Origin: Penicillus capitatus
Lineage: Eukaryota; Chlorophyta
Direction: 5' to 3'
Length of the DNA: 64,000 nucleotides
Assembly: GCA_965649825.1 (NCBI GenBank)
Contig: OZ287697.1
Coordinates: 1,364,001-1,428,000 of the forward strand
Positions 1 through 12,700 of this stretch are shown here, one piece after another. Made by a program: the position numbers and the translations under genes. The notes below the pieces were generated by a model. That model saw only the letters and a program-made list of their open reading frames with translations, made no database searches and had not been told where the DNA came from. Each line of letters starts with the position of its first letter. Position 1 is the first letter of the stretch.

Positions 1-2549
1 CCGCGGGATGCTTCGTTGCCCGCCAGAGTACAGCCACTGCAGAGCAACCTTGATAAATTATATACGATGATGGCACCCCCATTTGTCATTGCCTCGCATT
101 GTGAGATCTGTGTGCTGTAGATCTCAAAGACAGATTTGGAGAGGAAAAAGGCACCGCCTTGCTCACTGGCAAACATGTGAAGAGCTTCAGTCTTCCGGAT
201 AGAAACGTTTGAAGAGGATGCGTAGATTCCTCCGCCATTTCTTGCAGATCCCTCGGTAAAGTTGCACTTCCGAATCGACAACACAGAGCCTTTGATGCGT
301 AGAGCACCACCAGATCTGGATGCTTTGTTCTGGTCAAACTGACTGTCGGTTATGATGCCAGAGGAGTTGCGTGCGAGGAAGATGCCCCCGCCAAATTCAG
401 CCGAGTTGCCGGAGTAATGCGATCCCGTGTCTGTGAAACTGCAATTAGGATAGCATTCGATCGCGCCGCCTCCCTCGGCCGCGCCGTTCTCCGAGAACGA
501 GCAGTCCTTCACGCGTATCTTGGAAGTTCCGCCAGAGAGGAATCCACCATACTTATCTGCAATCAGACCAGACGCGAAGGTATCCTGGACGGAGACGATC
601 GAAGAGAATGCGTAGATTCCTGCACCGTTTTCAGCAGATCCCTCGTTGAAGACGCATTTCTGAACCGAGAGGACAGATTCATCGACGTAAATGGAGCCAC
701 CAGATCTGGATGCTTTGTTCTGGTCAAACTGACTGTCGGTTATGATACCAGAGGAGTTGCGTGCGAGGAAGATGCCCCCGCCAAATTCAGCCGAGTTGCC
801 GGAGTAATGCGATCCCGTGTCTGTGAAACTGCAATTAGGATAGCATTCGATCGCGCCGCCTCCCTCGGCCGCGCCGTTCTCCGAGAATGAGCAGTCCTTC
901 ACGCGTATCTTGGAAGTTCCGCCAGAGAGGAATCCACCATACTTATCTGCAATCAGGCCAGACGCGAAGGTATCCTCGACGGAGACGTTCGAAGAGAATG
1001 CATAGATTCCTCCACCGTTTTCAGCAGATCCCTCGTTGAAGACGCATTTCTGAACCGAGAGGACGAAGTCTTGTACGTAGATGGAGCCACCAAATCTGGA
1101 TGCTTTGTTCTGGCCAAACTGACTGTCGGTTATGATGCCAGAGGAGTTCTTTTCCACACGTATGGCTCCTCCATATCCTGCTTCGTTCTCTCGATACAGG
1201 CAATCTTTGATGGACGCTGTTGCATTCTTTAACTGCAGGGATGTATTGCTCGCACCTTTCTGGCTGAACGAGATCGAATTCCAAATGAATTGTGACCTTG
1301 ACATGTTCAAGAAGCCTTCCACAACCTTGAGACTCATGCATCCGTTTTCTGAACTGTTCATGCGATCCACTGACGTCTCTGATCTAGGAGGTGCGTGAAA
1401 AACCGTCGTGTTGGTATTCTTAGAATCAAACGGTTTGTTCTGATGAATGATGACGTCTCTCAGTCGATTCCGTCTAGACAGGATCACACCGCAGTGGCCA
1501 TCGCAGGTGTTAGTCTCGAAGACGAAGTCGATCAGTTCCAGCTCAAAACAAGATGGAGATTGCATGGCGAGTCCTGCGCCATTGATCAGGATGTTATTCC
1601 TGAAACTGACGTGGTGGAACTGAATGGTGCCTCCATCGCGACTGGATACACAGTTTTCAACTTCTACGATGGATCCAAAACTCCCAGATTCGAACGAGCA
1701 CTCCTCAAAGATCAGATTGGCGAAAACGACACCCGCCGACCTGAACGTGAGGTCGACATCAGACAACTGCAGATTCGAGAACTCAAATCTCACCTCACCA
1801 AGAAAACACCCTCTCTTCTGTTCGGACAGGTTAAGGTCGCCTTTGCGTCGGAACGAGGGAACACACCTTCCTCGACCTCGGGACTGCTCACTAGGGCTGT
1901 CAATGTCAGTGGCCATGGTATGACGATGCGCGAAGAAGGCCGGATTCTGCTCTTCGAACTGAAGGAGAGGACGTCGCCTGGCTTCGTACAGTCGACAATG
2001 ACTTGGATGTCATCTTCGACGTCAGTGAGAAGCGAACGGTCTATATTCCACGTTCGCGTCTCTATGTTGAGATGGTCTCTGATGGTTCGCTCGCTGAACG
2101 AACAAGGAACGCCTGCTAAGACCAAGACCACTGGCGTCAAGAAAAAGCTCTCGAAGACACCAAGGAGCCTCACTTGTAGTAGCTTCGTCGCCAGAAACAT
2201 CGTCTTGACGCAGAGAGCGGCCTTCATCCCGGCCTCTTCCAGCCATAGACGGGTGTTCTTTCTCTGCCGCCTCGCGCGTCTTGGCCGTGAGGGGCGGAGC
2301 TGTACTGTGCGAGTGTTTCGTCGGGAACGAGGCAGACTCTTTCGCGCCAGGCGGTTCAGATGCCTTTCTTTCTGAGCGTGCAAACGGATGTGAGGTCGAG
2401 GTTTTGGCGGAAAAGGAAATGGTCGAGGTTTCTTCGGCTGTCTCTGCGGCTAAAGCTCGGCTTAGGTGAGACCTCCGACAGGTGAACTCGCCCGCATTTG
2501 TACTGAAGACGACGAAGGTCAGCAGCAGACCAAGGAAGGTACGTCGCAT
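1..2549 (-). CDS. P1: Pmp-like beta-helix membrane protein, 3' end outside window
   Basis: Partial. Exons read 2549-2174, 2115-1794 and 1740 to beyond base 1; all junctions are GT-AG and intron phases match the other family members. Exon 1 starts at an ATG (MRRTFLGLLLTF) followed by a hydrophobic signal peptide and a pro-region ending near GRSLRQDD. Exon 2 is the conserved cap (TRTWNIDRSLL, IVDCTKPGDVLSF, IPWPLTLTA, EGVFLVR). Exon 3 is a right-handed beta-helix of about 26-residue coils with FxxN and GGA/GGG motifs. The frame stays open from 1740 to base 1, where it is cut within the last coil (homologous to the SRLLCSGC segment of P4, P5 and P7). The Cys-rich and membrane exons should lie to the left of the window. 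It contains a nearly perfect 390-bp tandem duplication. Closest relatives here are P4 and P7, which share its signal peptide, RSLRQDD motif and promoter. The role as a surface or adhesin protein is inferred. Confidence 0.85.
311..1090 (-). repeat. 390-bp tandem duplication within P1 beta-helix
   Basis: Bases 311-700 and 701-1090 are two nearly identical copies, and similarity continues for a short way after 1091. Only a handful of substitutions are visible. The unit is 390 bp, or 130 residues, which is five helical coils (27+25+26+26+26), so the frame and the helix register are both kept. Confidence 0.9.
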
Positions 2550-3299
2550 TATTCGTCAGGCGACTTAAGGACAGACTTCAACAGACGCTAGGGAACTGTG
2601 CGGCAGGCTTATGCAGTCAGAAAGAGGACAGTTGTACAACAAAATTAGCGGGAAGATGAGGTTTCGGTTATACGACTACAGTTGTAGTCCAGCTGCCACC
2701 ATAGCCGTTCGTGAAACGCAGGGCACAAGCACATGTCCATGTTCTCCCGCTCGAATCCTGAATGCGGGAAGCGTAGCAATTCCCGTGTCCGTAGCGGGTC
2801 ACCGTGAACAGCTCCGCCGCATTGGGTATGAAGCACCGCTCTTTCACGCTTTTCCCATTCTATCCATTCTCACTCTTGAGAGGTGTACCTAGACGACCGT
2901 CTATAGGGAAGAAAATTGGCTTCTTTCGTCGCACCTGATAAAGTTGACAGTCAACAAGATTCCGAACACGTCTGAAATCTTCTTCCGTGACGTCAGACGA
3001 CGCGCTGAATCGATTTGAGCGTGTACCGTCATTTCTGCAAACGGATTTAATTGGTGCCTTCCAGCATGGCATTTTTAGCGAACTGTATCGCCTGCTGTCC
3101 TGCAGGTGACAGCCTGCTAAGAATCGATGATGGATCTTTACATTCATATACACGATACATTCTAGCATCTGTCACATCATGGATAGGAAACGACGATGGT
3201 CATTGTTGGCATGAACTGCATTCGTGTGGCCCCAGAGAAATAGAGTGATCTAATGAAAGGAATTAAGATACGTGTTAGAGACGAATGCAGACGCAAATC
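2550..3299. other. Intergenic, P2 3' end to P1 start
   Basis: About 750 bp between the stop of P2 and the start codon of P1, both on the minus strand. It holds the P1 core promoter (next entry). I see no coding segment, repeat or RNA gene in the rest. Confidence 0.6.
2607..2616 (-). promoter_or_regulatory. TATA-like core promoter element of P1
   Basis: On the minus strand the sequence CTGACTGCATAAGCC lies about 60 bp upstream of the P1 ATG and is followed by GCGTCTGTTGAAGT. P7 has CTGACTATAAAAGCC and then the same GCGTCTGTTGAAGT; P4 has CTGACTACAAAAGCC. The shared position and sequence across three paralogues support a core promoter. Confidence 0.5.
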
Positions 3300-6200
3300 T
3301 TAAGGCGTGCTGTGGGTTTCGGCCTCAAGTTTGCGATGGAGTGCGGCAAGACGACTGGCCCACTTTCGAATCACATTTCGTATAGATTCGGGCAGATGAC
3401 CCACAAGATAGATGGCCAACACACGCAATCGACTTGCGTCGGCATCAAAGGAAACATTCTGATTCGTAAGCACAGCTCTGAGATGGTCTGCCATGGATCT
3501 CAATAGAATTACCAAAAGGAAGAAAAAGAACAGCAGATTGAGTAGCAGTATCACCAAACCGATGGAAAGACGAGCGCTCGACGAGAGACGATCCGTATCG
3601 AAGCAGAGACTAGAAATAAACGTCAGGAGCGATATGAGCAGGGAGTAGCTTTCCAGGTTGTTCAGCAGATCGAGATCGTCTCTGAACGGTCGACAGGCTG
3701 TTTGCAGGTAGAGAGCGACGGTGAAGACGAAGGCAGCAAACATAACTTGGAGACTGGCACCGAGTGGATAGGCAAGAACGACAACACCAGCAATGACAGC
3801 CTTCCGTCCGATGACGACACATTCCCAGTAGCAGTGACTGTCTTTGTAGGATTGATACATGAAACCGAAGAGATCTTGAGTCCAACCCTCGTTCCTGTGC
3901 GTCCGTTTGCCCAGAGAGATGACGCATGCGGTGATGAGGGGAAATCCCAGAGATAGCAAGATCAGACCGGGCCAGCCCACGACGCGTTCCAGCATCGCGT
4001 GGGATCCCTCGTGGCATCGAATGCTGGTGTCTGTAGTCCAGTATTGTGTTGCGGCCGTTTCCATGGTCTCCGTCAGTTCATTGACCTCGATGCAGTTGAG
4101 GATGTTGATGAAGGTGCTTGTCAGTGAGATGTAGCCCAGATGAAGAACGACGACGACACTGAGGAACGCTCTCTTCGCGAGGTATGTCCAGTCTCGAGGA
4201 TTGGACGGCATGACAATGATCCAGAAAAGAATGGAGATGAGGATGACAAGGCTGACGGCAGCAATGTCCATCAGGATGCCAAAAACGGATCGCTCCACGA
4301 TGGCGCCGTCGGGAAGAAGACAATGCACAGCCCGTTCGATGGCATCCGCGACGACACCACTGACAAGCTCTACAAGAACGGATGAGCAACTGAGTGCGTC
4401 AGATGGTGCAAATTTTTCATGTCGTTACCGGCAGCTTCGAATAGTCGGACCAGATTTAGGTCCCAAGACACGTTAATCGAAACGGCCACGGCCGTTACTT
4501 GGGCATAGTTCACCGCAATCTGGCAAAAAATCTGGTCTCATGCAAAACGATGAAGGATATTGCTTGCCTTGAAGACCTCGACCATCATCTTACGAGCCGA
4601 CGAATCGGGGTTTGTGGAGCCAAGATTCGCTCTCATGGTGATCGCCGCCAGGACTAGGAAGACCAAAACGGACAAAAGCACGAGGAGGACATTCACAGCA
4701 TCTGAGAAACACTCCTCGCACGAGACGAACTGGACCATTCCGTAACCGATGTCACATGAACCGCAGAGCGGTCCTGCATATCCCTAAAAACACATGGCGA
4801 TAGAGCTCGCATCCACATGCTGGCAAGGTACATACCTCGCTACACTGAGCTAATGTGTAGTTCTTGATGAACATTTCATTGAAGTCACAGTATTCCACAT
4901 CATCTGTGAGTTCTAACAGTCTATGCTGCCGACTGACGTTGTTACAGGCATCTGTAGAAAGGCATTTCTGAATGTGCGGAGAGCAGGGTGTCGGATGCCA
5001 ATAGCCTTGATTGGGCAGGATGATTCTGGTGGTACAGTTTCCGTTGTCGGGACAAGGCAGACACTCGGAGTCTTCATCATCCAAGTCAAAGTTGTAGGTG
5101 GCGGCACTGCAGGGCTCGCAGGACGTCTTGTCTTCGGACGACTCTTCTCCGATCTTGCATCGCTGCACCTCCACCACGATCTCGAAATCTCTCAGCGTTT
5201 CTTCGCCGAATCCGAAGAGAATCCTGTAGTTGCCTGGTCGTGCGTGAGCAGTGACATTGAATTCCAGATCAGATTTCATGAGAATGCTGTAGTCTCCAGC
5301 GAAGAGATCGTCTGGAGATGAAATTGTGGATACGACAGGATGGTGATCTCTTCCAGTCGCCGGAGTCTGTCCGAAATCGTCAACGGCTCTGACAGCGACG
5401 GGAAAGGAGCTTCCGCTTCTGTAAGGTCCGATTCGGCATGGATCCTTCGTATTGGAGACGGTCGTGTTTTCGCCGTTGAGTCTCACCGTTGCCACGATCG
5501 TGGAGGCGAAGGTGGCAGTATCGTCACCATACTGTCCAGCGGCGTTCTCCCTCCATGTCCCACAGACATCGTCCGTTGAGTTGAGTCTGCCGACGCAACG
5601 CTTCCGCGTGTGGACACCCGTCTTCCCCTCATTCTTCGAAGGGCAATCGATGTACACATTCTGACTGCAGCCCATGAACACCGCTCCTCCTGCCTTGCGA
5701 GCTCTGTTGCCCACGAAACTCGTCTCCAATAGCCTGACGACTTCGCATTTGTCGGGATGGTTTGCATGTGACGTTTGATCACTGCTCGATACATGCAGAC
5801 CTCCTAAAGAGCACACACATGCTATCTTCATACACTCGGGATGGGATCTCACCTCCAAATCGAGCAGCATTATCGAGCACCTTGCATCTTCTGAGTTCGG
5901 CGATCAGACGTGTGCTGTTTCTGTAATCGAGAGAGAACGCTCCACCGTTGCCTTCAGCTCTGTTTCCTTCGAGGGTGCAGTCTGTGCACGAAAGAGAAGA
6001 ATTCTCCCCTCTTAAGGCACCACCGTCGGCGGATGCTGCGCAGTCGGAGACGAGGAGATTGGTTGCTTCGAAAGCGACAGACGATACTGAGATGGCTCCA
6101 CCTCTTTCGGCACTGCCATTGATCATTTCGGCGTCTGTTATTGAGATTGATCTCCCTGAACTCGCATAGATGAAGCCGCCATCCGACCCAGCGGTTCCTC

Positions 6201-9020
6201 CTCGAAACTCCGAATGCACGATCTTCAAACTGGATTCTTCGAGATGGAAGGTGCCGCCGCTCCCAGAGCAGACGTTATTCTCAGAAGTCACACGGATGAC
6301 TGAACCATCAGTTCCGCTCTGATAAACGGCCCCTCCGTTGTGCGCAGAGTTGCCCTTGAGTGTCACATCCGCAAGCTTGAAGCTGCATCGCTTGAAGAGG
6401 ATCCCGCCTCCAAGGGCGTTTGCTGTGTTGCCCTCGATGACCATTGCCTCGCCAGTGAACTGCTTCCCCTCTGCAACAATTGCCCCACCGCTGTTCTCTG
6501 CTTCATTCTCCGAGAAGTTGCTGTTCGAGATGTGCGTGATCATGTCGATGAGATGCATCGCTCCTCCGTCTCCCGAAGACGTGCAGCTTTGCACGGTCGA
6601 GTCCTGGATATGCAGGAATCCGTTAACGGCCTGCAGGCAGCCACCGAGTCTCGCATTGCCGTTCTTGAGCGTCGAACTGCTGATGGAGGCAACGGAGTTT
6701 CTCTTGACGTACAGAACTCCACCGTTCGCCGCACTGCTGTTGTCGAAAATGCAATGGACAAAGGTCGTGATCGACGCATCGATGAAGAATGATCCGCCCT
6801 CGGTGTCAACTGCGCTGTTGACGAAGGAGACGTTGACAAAGTGTGCAACCGACTCTGGTTCTTGGAACACGACTCCTCCATTGTCTGCCACGGTGTTCTT
6901 GAACAGAGAGTCCCGCACTGAAATCCTCGTCCGAAATCTGACGAAGAGACCGCCTGCATGATCGCCCGCCGTATTACTCTCCGCGATCCATCCCTTTCCA
7001 GCGATCGTGGAGAATTCTGCATACAGAAGTGCACCGTCGTCTTCTGCACGGTTGGACGTCATGGTGGAATTGGTGATGACGGCAGTGGCGTTCGTGAGCC
7101 GCACGGCACCGCCATCGACTTGGGAAACACATTTTCGCAGTGTGACGTGCTCGAGCTTGAGATGGCCCTGGTACGCCTGAAGACATCCGCCGTCTGCTCT
7201 GGCTTGACCGTCTTCGAGCATTGAGTGTGATATGGTGACGGTGGCGTTGTCTCGGATGGCAAAGAACCCTCCATTCTCTGCGCTGCCTTCTGTGAAGTTG
7301 CATTCGGTGAAGGTCATGTTCGCTTCAAATAAGCGAAGGGATCCACCGTTCTCTTCTGCCGAGTTCTGCGTGAAGAGGACACGGGTGAAATGCCCTTCTG
7401 CCGTTCCCCTCGCACAAATCGCCCCTCCGATTCGCGCCTTGTTCTCCTCAAACGCGGCGTCGCTCACAACGAGCCTGGTCTGACCCTCGACGTAAATGGC
7501 ACCCCCTTCGTTGTCAGCATTGTTTGCCTTCAGCAGGATTCCATCCGCTGTGACGTCGGAGTTCACTGCGTAGATGCCTCCGCCGTTGTCTTGTGATGAA
7601 CATGACGTCACTGTTACGTTCTTGATGAAGGCTCTCGTGTCCCGCAAAGCGATGGCCCCGCCTTTCTTTGCCCTGGTGCCATCGAAGGACGAATGGCGCA
7701 GGGTCACATCTGAGTCCTCTTGGGCAGAGATCACGGCTCCATCTTCAATTTCGATGTCTCGAAACTGGCAATTGTCGATCACAGTTGTAGAACGCGTGAG
7801 ATGAATGCAGGAACTGTGTGAGCGATTCCTCATTTCAGCGTTTGGAGGGATGCCCGAGAATTCTGAATTTTTGAGCTTAAGCCGACCGTCTTCGATTCGA
7901 AAGATCTCCACCTCGTTAGCGAATGCCTTAATGCCTCTGGCATCGGTTTTCGAGCCTTGGTTGCCACGGATGAAATGGGCGTCGCGTGTGCCGGATTTCA
8001 GCACCCCCTCGATGACGAAATCCCTCAGCAGGTTATCTGCGGACAGGACGACGCCACAGGCACCGCCGCATTCGTTTCGCTCAAATGTGACGTCGATCAG
8101 TTCCATCCTCGAACAGGATGATGCGCCCCCATCAACACCCGAGGCGCCGACGAGCACATTGTCCTTGAAGCTAACATGGCGCAGCTGGATGACGCCCTCG
8201 GTGTCCGTTGACAGGCATTCCTCTACCTCCACAATAGCCCTGGATTCGCCAGAGCCGTCGAAGTAACAGCCCTCGAAACGAAGATTGGCCAATACCACAC
8301 TATGGGTCCTGAAACGCGAAACGCCATTCGCCCCTTTCGTTGCAACACGAGAATTGCACTCACTTGACGAGGAAGATGCCCTCTTGCGCATCAGGGCAGG
8401 TGAAGGTCGCCTTTCTCGGAGCTCGTGGGTAGAAGCCGTCGATGCCTCGAGTGCGATTCTCCGTCACTGAGCTGATGGTGAGATTCCACGGAATCGCGAG
8501 TCGCCTTACAGGCTTGACAGAACCGCGAACGTCGACAAGCAGCGTATCGCCTTTCTGCGTGCAGTTGACAACGACCTGGAGGTCGTTCTTTACTTCGTCG
8601 AGAACTGCCTCGTCGATGAGCCACGTGCGCGTTTGGGCGTGAAGGTATTTCCGTTTCTGTTGGGCTCGGAGGTCGCACTCGTACTCTGCGCAGACACAAA
8701 GGCCCGACGTTCGGCATCACGCCCCGGGCGTTGTTCGTGGATTGACCTGTACGAAGAGATACGCCGTCGGCGTCGCCGTGCATCTCTTCCTGCAGCACGC
8801 GTCGACGTTGACTCCCGTGTTTTTGAGGAGCGGGATGTGGGCTATCTTGTGGAGCATGTACAACGAGGTCGGCGTCAACGCTCGACAGTTCAGCGCTCTC
8901 CACCACAGGTCGTGCGTCTCCCAGTGGCAGCATCTTATCTGCTGACGTATTTTGAGATGAAGGGCGACATGAGACAGTTGTCAGCAGCAAGACGTGAAGA
9001 AGGAGGAATCTGAGAGGCAT
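3300..9020 (-). CDS. P2: Pmp-like beta-helix polytopic membrane protein
   Basis: Complete. Seven exons: 9020-8747, 8685-8364, 8308-5853, 5803-4836, 4783-4568, 4519-4429 and 4369-3300 (TAA). They sum to 5397 nt, giving 1798 residues. The start MPLRFLLLHVLLLTTV is a clear signal peptide; an ATG 16 codons upstream is less likely. The pro-region includes RRVLQEE. The cap (QTRTWLIDEAVLDEV, IPWNLTISS) leads to about 800 residues of beta-helix with GGAI/GGAV repeats. Exon 4 has a beta-sandwich-like segment and CEPC and CLPCPDNGNC motifs. Exon 5 has GPLCGSC and a membrane helix (LLVLLSVLVFLVLAAI). Exon 7 has several more helices with GSHAML, LGFPLITACV, FMYQSYK and CRPF. Intron 5 is GC-AG. Exon 5 is short (216 nt), as in P6, and the membrane domains of P2 and P6 resemble each other most. 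It is divergent from P3. The extracellular beta-helix topology is inferred; ligand and function are unknown. Confidence 0.88.
4520..4567 (-). other. GC-AG intron (intron 5 of P2)
   Basis: The exon ends TTCAAG and is followed by GCAAGC instead of GT. The acceptor is TTTTTTGCCAG. All other complete paralogues have GT at the same site. Phase is 0 and exon 6 keeps its usual 91 nt, so the splice is well supported. Confidence 0.75.
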
Positions 9021-9711
9021 GGTTTGCGAGAGTGCACACAACGACGGGCTGATTGTTTTTGAGCACACTTCGCATTCAAGTTCATAACAGTAACTTAGTG
9101 TGCCTCTATATTCGCCTGTCCTTTCAACAGTTACACCGTATATGCCTCGATATTCGCCTGTCCTCTCAATCGTGGAAACTATCTCACACGAAAAGAGTTA
9201 TCTGTAAGCGTCCAGTTGTCTCTACCTTCCCCGAAGCCCGGTGATTCGACCGCTCGCAGTTCGTTCTGCGGCAGAAAAGGTAGCTGGAGCTTTCTGGACT
9301 GTCTTGTCTTGCTGAACTTGCTGTTCGGCGTCGTCTGTTGACCCGCATCGGAGAGACCACTGGGACGAAGTTCTAGTGAAGACATCCGCGTTGGACTGCG
9401 GAGTCCGATGCTTTCCGCTAGCGCCTTCGAGGTTTCGCTGTGACCTCGTAACATCGAGCGATTCAAAGGAAGGCCTTCAGCGTACGACTAACCATATGGA
9501 GCGTTTTGAACGAAGATCCATGGAATTAGTTACTGTTACCGCTATTAGTAACATCGTGATCCTTACGATCTTGACGCGTCCTGCTCTTTGTCTCTCCACT
9601 GTGTTTCATCGCGCGTCCGTCAACACAGCATTGCACACACGTTAACGGAGACCCTTTATCTTCGCGAGGTCGTTTCTGCGAGACCATCTTTTCCGTCGGA
9701 CTTAAGGACGG
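9021..9711. promoter_or_regulatory. Divergent intergenic region of P2 and P3
   Basis: A 691-bp gap between two divergent start codons. It contains a 27-bp direct repeat (9101-9127 and 9143-9169, 25 of 27 identical). Read on the minus strand each copy contains GAATAT(A/C); the 9101 copy gives GAATATAGAG about 85 bp upstream of P2 and is a possible TATA element. No convincing coding segment is seen. Confidence 0.45.
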
Positions 9712-12700
9712 ATGCAGCGCTCGTTTGTTCTGCTCCTGTGCTGCGCTTCATGCAGCTTTTATGTCTTGTCCATTGCCGACCGAGAACCATTCGCATACGA
9801 CCAGCAGTTTTCCCACTCCACTGATGAAAGTACGTATCGTTCCGACACGGAGGTGTGCAATTGTTTCGCCGGCAGACGACGCGCGCACAACTGTCGGACG
9901 CCGTCCACTATCAACCATCCACATAGATGTTCTCTCGGAGACTCCTGTTGAAGCATCACTGGTGAGCCCGCATAGCCAGTAGCGAAACGTCGGCATTGTA
10001 CTTTTGCGTCAAGGTCCGCGACGGAGAACGCATTCTGCTCCAATCCGAAGGATTCGACGCCGCCAGCGAACCAGGTCGGAGATTTCTCTCCCGATTCTCC
10101 TCTCAGACGATTCACCGAGCGCGTGTTCTAGAGCGCGAGTGTTCTCTGCGACGCGTCGACATCCGCCGCTACTTGGACGAGAGCTCGAGAACGTGGACAA
10201 TAGACGATGACGTGCTCGATGCAATCGACAGCGACGTGCAGTCGCTCGTCGACTGTACGAATGAAGGAGACGCTCTGCTGTTCGACTCGACGAAGATAAT
10301 CCGACCCTCCGCTCGCGTAGTCCTCCCGTGGCCGCTGACCCTGAGCGCGTTCGTGGAACACGCCGAGCTCGAGGAGGGCGTGTTCCCGAAGGCACTTAAG
10401 AAAGCGACGTTCACGTGTCCCCACGAGAACGAGGGCATCTTCCTCGTCCGGTAGGTCCTGTCTTTCACAGTAAGTGTTGTCGACGGTGTGTGCCTTGCAG
10501 AACCGGAGGTTCGACTCTCGCAAACTTAGCGTTCGAGGGATGCACATTCGGCGAATCAGAAGAGGAGAAAGCGATGATCGAAGTGGATGGGTGTGCCTCG
10601 GCGCGAGCAGACCGTACTCTGCTTCTACACAACTTGTCCTTTAAGGAGAACCGACTCGTCGATGCGACGGGAGTCTGGGTGCACTCGACATCGTGTCTGG
10701 CTCTCGACATGCGAAGCGTCGAGTTCTCGGACAATCAGTGCTCGAGCAGCGGCTGCGGCGCCATCCTGTCGTCGGGTAACAGCATCGAAGACTTCACGGC
10801 CAGGCGGAATCGCCTGACTGAAGAACACGACCGCCAGCCGTCCGTGCTAAATGCTCCGGCTGGATCGAGGACAGCGGCGAGCGGCATCAGGGCTGTCCAC
10901 AACGACCTCTCCGCGATGCACGTCGTGGAAGGATCGCTCACCTTGACGGATTCGACCTGTTCGCATAACTCAGTGGAGGCATTTGATGACGAAGAGCCCT
11001 TCGGTCCTTGCATCCATCTCGTCCGATCGACTGCTACGATCCAGGAATCCCGATTCGAGGGAAACGAAGGGTACTGGGGAGGGTCCGTTTCTATGTGGTC
11101 CTCTAACATCTCTCTTTCCGACTCAGACTTCCAAAGCAACAGAGCCGAGAAGGGCGGTGTCCTATACGCAGAGAGAGGCAGCACAGTCTCTATTGAAAGA
11201 TGCCGCTTCACGGAGAACAGGGCAAGCGAACACGGAGGCGTTGGCTTCATCGAGTCTTCATCTTTATCCATGAGCGATTCAGCCATGAGTGGCAACTCTG
11301 CCACGGATGGCGGCGGAAGTCTTCGTCTCACAGATTCGGAGTTGGCGATCGAAGCATGTCATTTTCAGAACGGAAGTGCATCCTTCGGGGGGTTCATTCA
11401 CGTACGGAGAACATTGGTAAATGTCAGCGACTCAGAGTTCGCAAGAGGCACAGCAACACAAGGGGGATGTATCGCCTTAGACAAGGGGAGCCGATTTGTG
11501 TCTCAGAATGACGTCTTCAAATCCAGTTCTGCCAGACGCAATGGAGGAGTTGTCGATGCGCAGCGGAACAGCTCTCTGTCCTTCATCAATGCGACTTTTG
11601 TATCAAATACAGCGGCGATGGATGGTAGCTGCATTTTTGCTGAAGCTTCACACGTCTTTACGAAACAGTCCCTTGCGACCAACAACACAGGACTTGGCGA
11701 CGGAGCCTTCCTCAGCGCCGCAAATCGTAGCAGTGCAGAGATCGTTGATACCACTTTCCTTGGCAACTCGGCCGATTTCGGTGGCGTCGTCTCTCTGCGG
11801 ACGATGAGCTCAGTGGAAGTACATGGAAGTCTCTTTTCCGGGAACGCAGCAGTTGGAGGAGGCGGAAGCTTTTACAGTGACAGTGATTGCACTCTCTCCG
11901 TCCATCTGTGTCGATTCAATAACGGAACGGCTGGCAATGGTGGAGGATTTGTCTCATCATCTGACAGTGAAATCAGAATCGTTAGTTCTTACTTTGCCAA
12001 TGCTTCTGCCGTTCTCGGAGGATGCTTCGCTGTTTCGACCGGCGCGAGAATGACTGTAGAAAACAGCACCGTTGCTTTTTGCAGCGGACAGAATGATGGT
12101 GGCGCTATCCATTCTTATACCTCAACAGTGGTCGTCAGGAACAGCATCGTGGCGAACAGTACAAGTGACCGTGGTGCTGGCGGCGGCATTTCCTGTGTGC
12201 AGATGTCCCGAATAAGCGCAGTAAATTCGTCCTTCGAGGCAAACTCTTGTATATACGGAGGCGCCATATCTCTCATGGACAAGAGCGTGGCCACAGTCGC
12301 TGGGTGTCGTTTTTCAGGAAACACTGTTCAACGGACTGGTGCATCCCTGTACGTAGATGCCTCAAATGCCACTTTGAGTCATTGTATTTTCACAAACGGA
12401 AATGCTTCGGATGGAGGCGCTCTTTCTGTCCACCGGAGCGCACGAGCAAGTTTGACTGATTCCTCCATCTCCTACGGGATGAGTAGTCGGTCTGGCGGCG
12501 GAATCACTGTAGGCAGCGAAAGCGTTTTGGAGATGCGCAATGTCTCCATGGAAAACAACACATCGCTGAATAGTGGAGGCGCTATCTATGTCGAAGATTC
12601 GAGCACAGTGCACGTTCGAAACTCAAGCTTCGTCAGAAACCAGGCAATGGCATTCGGCGGCGCTATTGTTGCGATCACCGGATCAGAACTTATTGGAGAT

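Noticed and set aside
417-890. 157-codon plus-strand frame
   Set aside because: It lies antisense to P1 exon 3 and is open only because of the 390-bp tandem repeat; the minus-strand frame gives a clear beta-helix.
1395-2375. 326-codon plus-strand frame
   Set aside because: Antisense shadow of P1 exons 2 and 3; it crosses their introns, has no motif and is not matched in paralogues.
9830-10131. Open frame reading into P3 exon 2 as extra coding sequence
   Set aside because: A strong GTACGT donor and a CTAG acceptor with matching phase fit the conserved intron 1 position; the upstream part shows no similarity to other members.
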